A DNA stretch of 5,414 nucleotides from Melioribacteraceae bacterium. GTDB lineage: Bacteria; Bacteroidota; Ignavibacteria; Ignavibacteriales; Melioribacteraceae. The notes beneath the pieces were generated by a model that made no database searches, was not told the origin of the DNA, and saw nothing but the letters and a program-made list of their open reading frames with translations. Location of the stretch: positions 1-5,414 of the forward strand of contig JALSTL010000011.1 of the NCBI GenBank assembly GCA_026983755.1. Direction: 5' to 3'. This document shows positions 1-5,414 of this stretch, piece by piece (position 1 is the first letter of the stretch; each line of letters begins with the position of its first letter). A program made the translations under genes and the position numbers.

Positions 1-261
1 TTCAGCTTTTTGAATAACGGTAACAAACTTTGGAACCTTAAAACTATCTGATGTAACCATAGTAAAATATTTTTTTAACGGTGGAGGAAGATTAGCAACT
101 CTCTTTTTATTAAAAATTACTGTTGAATATGTATTGCTAATCTCTTTCAATCTATCAACTTTTTTGGCAATACTATTCTCCGTTAACATACTTCCTCCCC
201 AAAACAAAAAGAGAAAAAGTAAACTAACGGATATTAATGCTGTAAGCGCTACTTTCTTCAT
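1..261 (-). CDS. Membrane-anchored protein, DUF6544-like N-terminus (partial, runs off left edge)
   Basis: The frame opens with ATG at 261-259 and stays open for 87 codons to the window edge, so only the N-terminus is present. Residues 1-3 (MKK) are followed by a hydrophobic stretch at about 5-21 with no obvious signal peptidase site, which suggests an uncleaved membrane anchor or a signal peptide. Residues 28-57 look helical and charged. Residues 58-66 read LPPPLKKYF, followed by a basic/hydrophobic beta-like stretch (KVPKFVTVIQKAE). The pattern 'LP-x-P-V-x-R-Y-L', then a variable stretch and 'V-x-x-V-x-x-x-Q', is what I remember from proteins named DUF6544 (function unknown). That family match is from memory. 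No good Shine-Dalgarno sequence precedes the ATG; the leader is nearly all A and T. The gene is preceded by a 210-bp gap and a possible terminator, so it is probably its own transcription unit. Confidence 0.72.
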   Translation of the reverse strand, partial: MKKVALTALISVSLLFLFLFWGGSMLTENSIAKKVDRLKEISNTYSTVIFNKKRVANLPPPLKKYFTMVTSDSFKVPKFVTVIQKAE

Positions 262-284
262 TTATTTATTTTTAAATTTTGTTC

Positions 285-290
285 ATTATA
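285..290 (-). promoter_or_regulatory. Possible -10 element (TATAAT) for the left-edge gene
   Basis: Read on the minus strand, positions 290-285 are a perfect TATAAT, ending 23 bp before the ATG at 261. This would give a short leader of about 15-20 nt. No convincing -35 hexamer lies 16-18 bp upstream (the candidates read AACTGA or CAACTG). In strongly AT-rich DNA a TATAAT can occur by chance, and many Bacteroidota use a different -7 motif (TAnnTTTG), so this is only a candidate. Confidence 0.3.
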
Positions 291-293
291 TAA

Positions 294-303
294 ACGTTAA
301 CGT
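294..303. repeat. 10-bp perfect palindrome, possible operator
   Basis: ACGTTAACGT is its own reverse complement. It sits 3 bp upstream of the candidate TATAAT on the minus strand, in the place where a -10/-35 spacer would be, and 33 bp before the start codon of the left-edge gene. That position would suit a repressor site. No second copy of the 10-mer was seen nearby, although GTTAAC recurs at 336-341. The regulatory role is inference only. Confidence 0.3.
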
Positions 304-438
304 AATTTCAGTTGACTTTTATCTACAATGTTGCAGTTAACAATAATGGTTAGCTAAAAAAATATTTGATAAAAACCTCGAAAGCTTGGTAGTGAATTTA
401 TATTATATCCTACATTTATAATTAACACAACGCTAGAT

Positions 439-470
439 AAAAAACCACGTAATCTCTTATTCAATTACAT
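439..470 (-). terminator. Weak candidate Rho-independent terminator after the propeller gene
   Basis: Directly after the stop codon (474-472), the minus strand reads ATGTAAT (470-464), a 10-nt loop, ATTACGT (453-447), then GG and six T (444-439). The arms form a 7-bp stem with one G-U pair, followed by a T tract. The stem is short and poor in G+C, so the hairpin is weak, but its position just past the stop and the following T run fit the end of a transcript. Confidence 0.4.
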
Positions 471-471
471 T

Positions 472-3285
472 TTATTTTGTTAGAATCATTTTTCTTGTTT
501 TGGCAAATTCACCTACTTTTAATCTATAATAATAAACTCCGCTGGCAAAGGTTTTTCCATCAAAAATTACTTTGTAATTACCCGGTTTTTGTTTTTTATC
601 GATAAGTGTAGCCATTTCACGTCCGATTATATCGTAAACCTTTAATTGTACATGTTGAAATGTTGCTTGTTTGGATTTTGAATATAACGTTTTTACAAAA
701 TCCGGGATTGTATATTGTATAGTGGTGGTGGGATTAAAGGGATTGGGGTAGTTTTGAAATAATTTAAAATCTTTAGGTAATTTTTGTTTTTTTACGCTAA
801 CTATTCCATTGGGTTTTCCGAAAAAAATTCCCCTGCCGTGCGTTGCAACTGCAACGGTATGATCCGAAACTCTAAAATCCAAATCCTGTACAACAACATT
901 ACCAATAGTATTTGCTCCTTCTTGAACCCAGGTTGTATTGTTTCCGTTTAAATTGGTAGTTGAATAAAGCCCGGTACTGGTCCCTACAAAATAATATGTT
1001 TCGCCCTTATACGGAAACATAATTGCAGCTCTTAACGAAGGGCCCGGATTTGTATTATTCCCTTGAAGATTTCCTTCAACCGCGGTATAACTGTTACCAC
1101 CGTCAGATGAATGATATAATCCGACGATGTTATAATTACTTAAAACTACTAAAATTTCATTTCCATTAATCGGATTGACTGCAATATCTTGAACATGTGC
1201 ACCGCTTGGAGCATCCGGAATGGAAATATCCATTTCACCTTGGGTTGCAGTATCTGCGTGCTCTAGTTTTATGATTTTCGGTTTTCCGTTGTTATTGCTT
1301 AATCCACAATATAAAAGATGTTGAGGATTATTATTGGTAATATTTATTGTAGAAACATAATAACCTTCGCCAATTTTAATTTTATTAAGTTTTTGCCAGG
1401 CTATTGTAGTTCCTCCGTTTAAACCGTTAGGAATGGCACTTAAATTATTGTTTCTCCATAATGTATCCGCAGCGGGATAATACATAATATTTTCATTATT
1501 CGGATCTACTACAAAAGGATTAACAAATAATTGCCCGCTTGCTTTTTTCGGATAAACATCTGTCCAACCGGAACCACCGCTAAAAGGATTTAAAGGGTCT
1601 CCATTATGAACATAGGATAAGCGAATAACTCTTCCGCGTTGACTTGAAACATAAGCTTTTTGTTTTCCGAAATAGCAATAAGCTCCATCGCCGGAACTTA
1701 AATCTTCCGATTTTGTGTTTATTCCTTTGAAGTAAGGAGTACCGTTATCTTGTGCACCGCCCATAATTCTATTATCACCGGAAGTTTTCGGGATAGAAAC
1801 AGTATAGAATTGTGTAACATTATAACCGTGATTTTTAGATTCCCAAGGGAAAAATTGACTGTAAACAGTATTCGTAATATCATAAGCATAACTTAAACCG
1901 CCGTCGTGCCCACTCCACATTTTTTTTGTGTCGTTTTTATCAAAGACAACTATATGTTGATCGGGATGATGATTATGGAAATGTCCCTGCGAGCTATATC
2001 CGCCAATCCAATCAAGTTTTTTATCATTTAACTTAGTGCTAAGTCCGTCGGTAGATCTGAATAAACTTGTTGTACCGAAAATTAAAAAATTTTCATCATC
2101 GGGTTTTACTGCCAATACCAAATCGTAATTACTTTGAGCAGTTAAACTACCTGTGTAAGATGAAAAAGTTGGTAAGTTTTCAGAACGATCTTCGGAGGTT
2201 CCAGTTGAAATATCTATCTTAAAAAATTTCACAATTTCGTCATCTCCGTTATTTTTGGTTTTGCCCGTATTTGTTAAAACATATACTACATCGGGATTGG
2301 ATTCGGAAATTGCCAAAACCGTTCTTTCATGTGTAGTAGGAAAATCCGTAGGAGTAATATTGTTCCAATTATTTCCGTCATCGGTAGAATAATAAATTCC
2401 CGGTTTATTTTTGGTAGAATCTGAAAAACCCCTTTGAGAAATTGAAGCAACTAACGTACCGTTATTAGCAACAACAATATCGCTAAAAGCATGATCGTTT
2501 ATACGGCCTAAAGAAAGTTGAAATGAATTACCACCGTCGGAAGATTTTAAAATACCGAATGCATTACTTGCAATAAAAACACTTCCGGTAGCGGGATTAA
2601 CTACAATTTTGGAAACATAGTCATATTGAGAATCGAATTTTGTTATATCACTAACAGTATTTGGTAAAACATTCCAAGTAATTCCGTTATTGGTAGATTT
2701 GTAAATTCCGTTACCGCGATACGGTGAACCTCGTTCCGAAGCGCTGTTACCGATAAATTCTCCTGCAGAAAAGTACCATGTGTCCGTATGACCAGGACGA
2801 GGATCTTGTGCAATTGATGTAACACTTAACAAACTTGTTGACGAACTTAAAAATCTCCAGCTCGTACCGTTATCTGTAGTTTCCCAAATTCCTCCTGAAA
2901 CACCGCCAACTAAAACTCTTTGGGAATTTGTAACATCTATGGCAATTGCTCTTGTTCTTCCACCAACATCTTTAGGACCTTTTTCCTCCCAATCAAATCC
3001 TTCCCTATTTGTTTTCAATAAAATATTATTCCTTTTAGGTAAAGTTTTTGCATATTCTATTTCTCTAGATCTAATATGTTGCGGTATGGAATTTGTACCG
3101 GGATCTCTCATTAATTGAAAAAAATATTCATCTCTATCTTTCGCATTTTGTAATTCTGTTTTACGAGATGTTTTTTCTGTAATCTTTTTTATTTTTATAA
3201 TACGCTCTTTATTTGACAAATTATTATTATCTACTTGTAAAAAAACAAGTAAAATACCTATCATACTTAAAAAAAGTTTTTTCAT
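472..3285 (-). CDS. Secreted beta-propeller (sortilin/BNR Asp-box type) with T9SS type A C-terminal sorting domain
   Basis: 937 residues. The N-terminus (MKKLFLSMIGILLVFLQV) is a Sec-type signal or anchor. Residues 30-90 are charged and likely a linker. From about 103 (GPKDVGGRTRAIAID) to 821 (ATHGRGIF) it reads as one or two beta-propellers. Asp-box turns (S/T-x-D-x-G-x-x-W/F/Y or close variants) are visible at about 136-143, 197-204, 248-255, 300-307, 411-414 (partial) and 726-733. Other landmarks typical of this family are HPDQH (440-444) and GGAQDNGT (509-516). Residues 842-937 are the sorting domain: FQNYPNPFNPTTTI, then LKVYDIIGRE, SGVYYYRLKVG and a basic KTRKMILTK end. By family knowledge this domain directs export across the outer membrane by T9SS and surface attachment or release. 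No protease or glycosidase catalytic domain is recognisable, so the propeller probably binds a ligand or glycan; 'glycosyl hydrolase' labels for such proteins are unproven. A Shine-Dalgarno supports this start. Confidence 0.93.
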   Translation of the reverse strand: MKKLFLSMIGILLVFLQVDNNNLSNKERIIKIKKITEKTSRKTELQNAKDRDEYFFQLMRDPGTNSIPQHIRSREIEYAKTLPKRNNILLKTNREGFDWEEKGPKDVGGRTRAIAIDVTNSQRVLVGGVSGGIWETTDNGTSWRFLSSSTSLLSVTSIAQDPRPGHTDTWYFSAGEFIGNSASERGSPYRGNGIYKSTNNGITWNVLPNTVSDITKFDSQYDYVSKIVVNPATGSVFIASNAFGILKSSDGGNSFQLSLGRINDHAFSDIVVANNGTLVASISQRGFSDSTKNKPGIYYSTDDGNNWNNITPTDFPTTHERTVLAISESNPDVVYVLTNTGKTKNNGDDEIVKFFKIDISTGTSEDRSENLPTFSSYTGSLTAQSNYDLVLAVKPDDENFLIFGTTSLFRSTDGLSTKLNDKKLDWIGGYSSQGHFHNHHPDQHIVVFDKNDTKKMWSGHDGGLSYAYDITNTVYSQFFPWESKNHGYNVTQFYTVSIPKTSGDNRIMGGAQDNGTPYFKGINTKSEDLSSGDGAYCYFGKQKAYVSSQRGRVIRLSYVHNGDPLNPFSGGSGWTDVYPKKASGQLFVNPFVVDPNNENIMYYPAADTLWRNNNLSAIPNGLNGGTTIAWQKLNKIKIGEGYYVSTINITNNNPQHLLYCGLSNNNGKPKIIKLEHADTATQGEMDISIPDAPSGAHVQDIAVNPINGNEILVVLSNYNIVGLYHSSDGGNSYTAVEGNLQGNNTNPGPSLRAAIMFPYKGETYYFVGTSTGLYSTTNLNGNNTTWVQEGANTIGNVVVQDLDFRVSDHTVAVATHGRGIFFGKPNGIVSVKKQKLPKDFKLFQNYPNPFNPTTTIQYTIPDFVKTLYSKSKQATFQHVQLKVYDIIGREMATLIDKKQKPGNYKVIFDGKTFASGVYYYRLKVGEFAKTRKMILTK

Positions 3286-3291
3286 TATTAA

Positions 3292-3296
3292 TCCTT
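3292..3296 (-). promoter_or_regulatory. Ribosome binding site of the propeller gene
   Basis: The minus strand reads AAGGA at 3296-3292, 6 nt before the ATG at 3285. It lies in the 26-bp gap after the lipoprotein stop codon and supports both the chosen start and translation from a shared message. Confidence 0.7.
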
Positions 3297-3311
3297 TTCT
3301 ACTAATTCTAT

Positions 3312-3719
3312 CTATTTAATTTGGTTTAATATCCATTCAACGGAAGATTCTTCGCCGACACTTGGATATGAATGTTTTAATATAATGGTTTCGGATTGGT
3401 TCGGATGAATTGCATCAAATAATTTTTTTGATTTTACATTAACATAAAATTTCTCACCTTTTGCTATTGCAGGAGTGGAATGTCCGTAACCAAGTACCTT
3501 TTCCACATTAATATATAACTTGTTTGAAACTTTATCGGATTGTTTTTTCAGAACTGTTACTTTTGCCAAAACCGTACCCGGAGAAAGACTTGGTTGGGCT
3601 TCTTTTTTTAACGAAATTTTTTCTTTATTTGTTTTATGTTTCTGCTGCACTGTTTTATTACACGAAGCACAACTTGTAAGTAAACCGATAGCAAAAACAA
3701 TAATTATATATTTTTTCAT
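3312..3719 (-). CDS. Small lipoprotein of unknown family
   Basis: 135 residues with a clear lipoprotein signal: MKK, a hydrophobic core at 4-14, and lipobox LTSC with the lipidated cysteine at residue 17. The +2 residue is Ala, and a second Cys lies at 20. Residues 21-45 are Lys/Gln-rich and probably a flexible tether. The folded part starts near 46 (SPGTVLAKVTVL) and alternates hydrophobic and polar residues through YINVEKVLGYG (69-79), GEKFYVNV (88-95) and ETIILKHSY (110-118), which suggests a small beta-barrel or beta-sandwich. I do not recognise the family. The gene ends 26 bp before the propeller gene on the same strand, so co-transcription is likely, and the product may act in the envelope with that exported protein (inference). 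The start is preceded by GGGAA at 3730-3726, 6 nt from the ATG, a modest Shine-Dalgarno. The lipoprotein call is firm; the function is unknown. Confidence 0.88.
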   Translation of the reverse strand: MKKYIIIVFAIGLLTSCASCNKTVQQKHKTNKEKISLKKEAQPSLSPGTVLAKVTVLKKQSDKVSNKLYINVEKVLGYGHSTPAIAKGEKFYVNVKSKKLFDAIHPNQSETIILKHSYPSVGEESSVEWILNQIK

Positions 3720-3758
3720 AACCGATTCCCATTTTAATAAGATGCAATAAATTCGGAA

Positions 3759-3776
3759 TAAATTTAAGTAAATTTA
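3759..3776. repeat. Tandem palindromic octamer TAAATTTA
   Basis: Two copies of the self-complementary octamer TAAATTTA are separated by AG, with starts 10 bp apart, about one helical turn. Together they form an 18-bp interrupted palindrome centred in the divergent promoter region. A third copy lies at 3826-3833. The motif contains only A and T, so chance is a real alternative. Confidence 0.35.
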
Positions 3777-3881
3777 ATACTTTAAAAAAGCAGAAAAATA
3801 TATCTACAAGCAAATATATTTCGATTAAATTTATAAATAAATAATTATCTTGTCGGTTAAAATAAATTTTCACTTTTTTAC

Positions 3882-3886
3882 AAGGA
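3882..3886 (+). promoter_or_regulatory. Ribosome binding site of the aminopeptidase gene
   Basis: AAGGA is followed by a 6-nt spacer and the ATG at 3893. This is a good Shine-Dalgarno and fixes the start of the peptidase. Confidence 0.75.
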
Positions 3887-3892
3887 ACGAAA

Positions 3893-5275
3893 ATGTTTAG
3901 CAAAAAAATTTATACAACCAGAAGAAGCGAATTAAAAAATAAAATTAAAACCGGTATTCTTTTATTTCTTGGCAACGACGAATCTCCTATGAATTATGCA
4001 GGTAACACTTACCGTTTCCGGCAAGATAGTTCTTTTTTATATTATTGGGGATTAAACTCAACTCCGCTTGCAGCAATTATTAATATAGATAAAGATGAGG
4101 AAATTATTTTTGGCGATGATAGAAATATTGACGATATAGTCTGGATGGGGAAAGAAGAATCTTTATCAGATAGAGCAAGAAAAGTTGGCATTAGCAAAAT
4201 AAAATCTTTTTCCTCATTAAAAAAGGAGATTAAAAAACTGAGTAAAAAAGGAGCTAAAATCCATTATCTACCTCAATACAGACAAACAAATATAATATTA
4301 CTGGAAGAACTGCTGGGCATTAAACATAACAAAATAAATTCAAAAGCATCAAAAAAAATGATAAACGCAGTTGTTGCACAAAGGTCGGTTAAAATTAAAG
4401 AAGAAATTTCCGAAATTGAAAAAGCACTTAATACAAGCTATTTAATGAATACAACTGCTATGAAGTTAGTAAAGCCCGGTATTCTTGAACATGAAATATA
4501 CGGCAAGCTTGAAGGGATTGCTTTATCTAAAGGTGCAGGTGTTTCTTTCCCAATAATTTTTTCCGTCAGAGGAGAAATTCTTCATAACCATTCCCACAAT
4601 AATATAATGCAAAAAGGTCAACTCGCTTTATTGGATTCCGGTGCGGAAACCATGGAAGGTTATGCAAGCGATATTACCAGAGTAATTCCTGTTGGCGGAA
4701 AATTTACAACAAAACAAAAAGAAATATACAATATAGTTTTGGATGCACAATTGAAAGCTATTAGTTTAATGAAACCGGGAATAAAATTTAAAAATATTCA
4801 TCTTGAAGCCGCAAAAGTTATCACGAAAGGATTAAAAGAAATCGGACTTATGAAAGGTAATATTGAAGAGGCTGTAAACAATGGTGCACATGCTCTTTTC
4901 TTTCCTCACGGACTTGGCCACATGATGGGACTTGATGTTCACGATATGGAAAATCTTGGAGAAAATTATATTGGATACAACAGAACAACTAAAAGGAGTA
5001 ATCAATTCGGTTTGGCTTTTTTACGGTTGGCAAAAGAACTTCAACCCGGCTTTGTTGTTACGGTTGAACCCGGAATTTATTTTATTCCGCAACTTATTGC
5101 AAATTGGAAGAAAGTTAAAAAACATTCTAAATTTATAAATTATAAAAATGTAGAAAAATATTTAAACTTTGGCGGAATACGTATTGAAGATGATGTTCTT
5201 GTTACACCAAACGGACATCGTGTTCTCGGTAAACCAATTCCCAAAACAATTAAAGAAGTTGAGGATTTATCATGA
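3893..5275 (+). CDS. pepP: Aminopeptidase P family protein (Xaa-Pro aminopeptidase, M24B)
   Basis: 460 residues, a normal length for PepP. Such enzymes remove the N-terminal residue from peptides whose second residue is proline, using two metal ions (often Mn), in the cytosol; no signal peptide is present here. Residues about 5-135 are the AMP_N domain, with the YRFRQDSSFLYYWGL hallmark at 40-54. Residues about 165-445 are the pita-bread M24 domain. All five metal ligands are visible: D248 (LLDSGAE), D260 (YASDITR), H343 (HGLGHMMGLDVHD), E392 (VEPGIY) and E432 (GGIRIEDD). Catalytic-site histidines are also present: H231, H339 and H350. The segment between the HGLGH motif and the second Glu is longer than in methionine aminopeptidase but normal for PepP. 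The start is set by AAGGA 6 nt upstream. Its stop overlaps the next start (ATGA), so the two genes are likely translationally coupled. Prolidase is the nearest alternative; the AMP_N domain favours PepP. Confidence 0.95.
   Translation: MFSKKIYTTRRSELKNKIKTGILLFLGNDESPMNYAGNTYRFRQDSSFLYYWGLNSTPLAAIINIDKDEEIIFGDDRNIDDIVWMGKEESLSDRARKVGISKIKSFSSLKKEIKKLSKKGAKIHYLPQYRQTNIILLEELLGIKHNKINSKASKKMINAVVAQRSVKIKEEISEIEKALNTSYLMNTTAMKLVKPGILEHEIYGKLEGIALSKGAGVSFPIIFSVRGEILHNHSHNNIMQKGQLALLDSGAETMEGYASDITRVIPVGGKFTTKQKEIYNIVLDAQLKAISLMKPGIKFKNIHLEAAKVITKGLKEIGLMKGNIEEAVNNGAHALFFPHGLGHMMGLDVHDMENLGENYIGYNRTTKRSNQFGLAFLRLAKELQPGFVVTVEPGIYFIPQLIANWKKVKKHSKFINYKNVEKYLNFGGIRIEDDVLVTPNGHRVLGKPIPKTIKEVEDLS
5261..5265 (+). 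promoter_or_regulatory. Ribosome binding site inside the end of pepP for the next gene
   Basis: GAGGA lies within the last codons of the peptidase gene, 6 nt before the ATG at 5272. It supports the overlapping start of the downstream gene. Confidence 0.6.
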
Positions 5276-5414
5276 TTAAATCAAAACTATTTTTATTTTT
5301 TATTTTTATTACACAATTATCATTTGCTCAAATTTACACACAAAAAGATGTTGATGTTTGCAACAACAAATTTAAAATTGCAGTTGACAAAAATTTAGCT
5401 TCAAAACCAATAAA
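5272..5414 (+). CDS. Exported protein, N-terminus only (possibly DUF1460-like), runs off right edge
   Basis: The ATG at 5272-5274 overlaps the TGA of pepP (5273-5275) and is preceded by GAGGA with a 6-nt spacer. The frame is open for 47 codons plus two bases to the window end. Residues 1-19 form a clear Sec signal peptide (MIKSK, then a Phe/Ile/Leu core ending LSFA), with probable signal peptidase I cleavage before Gln20, a common arrangement in Bacteroidota. The mature start contains DVDVCNNKF (26-34) with one cysteine (C30), then AVDKNLASKPI. This reminds me of the N-terminus of DUF1460 proteins, NlpC/P60-like N-acetylmuramoyl-L-alanine amidases of the cell wall, but the catalytic part lies outside the window, so this is a guess. 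The exported-protein call is solid. Any functional link to the peptidase is inferred from the overlap. Confidence 0.8.
   Translation, partial: MIKSKLFLFFIFITQLSFAQIYTQKDVDVCNNKFKIAVDKNLASKPI

Larger units (their letters stand above)
3720..3892. promoter_or_regulatory. Divergent intergenic promoter region
   Basis: These 173 bp separate the divergently transcribed lipoprotein-propeller pair (minus) and the aminopeptidase gene (plus), so promoters for both units should lie here. The stretch is extremely A+T-rich, so I cannot choose a -10/-35 pair with confidence. It holds three copies of TAAATTTA (3759-3766, 3769-3776, 3826-3833). No RNA gene or convincing terminator was seen. Confidence 0.6.

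Noticed and set aside
134..340. Plus-strand open frame of 68 codons
   Set aside because: It lies opposite the left-edge gene and its upstream gap, has no Shine-Dalgarno, and its protein shows no recognisable feature. The minus-strand frame has a signal/anchor and a family-like motif.
335..355. Imperfect inverted repeat AGTTAAC / GTTAGCT with a 7-nt loop
   Set aside because: On the minus strand the T run precedes the hairpin instead of following it, so it does not work as a terminator for the genes here, and the stem is weak.
2643..2825. Minus-strand 60-codon frame inside the propeller gene
   Set aside because: It is a shifted frame within a well-supported coding region full of Asp-box motifs.
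3520..3903. Open frames on both strands (3520-3750 plus, 3658-3903 minus) overlapping the lipoprotein gene and the divergent gap
   Set aside because: Both overlap the lipoprotein gene, which has a clear lipobox. The proteins are low-complexity translations of A+T-rich DNA.
4932..5138. Plus-strand 68-codon frame inside pepP
   Set aside because: It is a shifted frame across the conserved VEPGIY region of the peptidase.
4915..5190. Long segment between the HGLGH motif and the final Glu of the peptidase, suspected insertion
   Set aside because: The ERS/KRSNQFGL, LRLAKELQPGF and YFIPQLI pattern is what I recall from ordinary PepP proteins of this lineage, so it is not an anomaly.
1..5414. Mobile elements, CRISPR arrays, tRNA/rRNA genes, defence system
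   Set aside because: No transposase, recombinase, regularly spaced repeats or RNA-gene signatures were seen on either strand.

Overview
This AT-rich window (roughly one third G+C by eye) looks like chromosomal DNA from the Bacteroidota/Chlorobi/Ignavibacteria side of the bacterial tree. The main evidence is the large exported protein in the first half. It ends in a type IX secretion (T9SS) type A sorting domain of the 'NYPNPFNP' kind that is abundant in Ignavibacteria and relatives. The exact taxon is an inference.

Layout: positions 1-261 (minus strand) hold the 5' end of a membrane-anchored protein that runs off the left edge and resembles the DUF6544-like family. Positions 262-471 are intergenic, with a weak candidate terminator for the gene upstream on the minus strand and a possible promoter with a 10-bp palindrome for the partial gene. 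Positions 472-3285 (minus) encode a 937-residue secreted beta-propeller (sortilin/BNR Asp-box type) with the T9SS signal. Positions 3312-3719 (minus) encode a 135-residue lipoprotein of unknown family, only 26 bp upstream of the propeller gene, so the two probably form an operon. Positions 3720-3892 are a divergent promoter region. Positions 3893-5275 (plus) encode a complete aminopeptidase P (Xaa-Pro aminopeptidase, M24B) with all metal ligands. A further exported protein starts at 5272, overlapping the peptidase stop by 4 bp (ATGA), and runs off the right edge. Its N-terminus is tentatively like DUF1460 cell-wall amidase-like proteins.

How they work together: the minus-strand pair supplies two envelope or surface proteins, one exported through T9SS and one lipid-anchored. 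The plus-strand pair combines a predicted cytosolic dipeptide/proline peptidase with a signal-peptide-bearing protein, which could mean peptide or muropeptide turnover if the DUF1460 guess is right. No mobile element, CRISPR array, RNA gene or clear defence system is visible. I see an ordinary region with a few small points worth checking rather than a new system.
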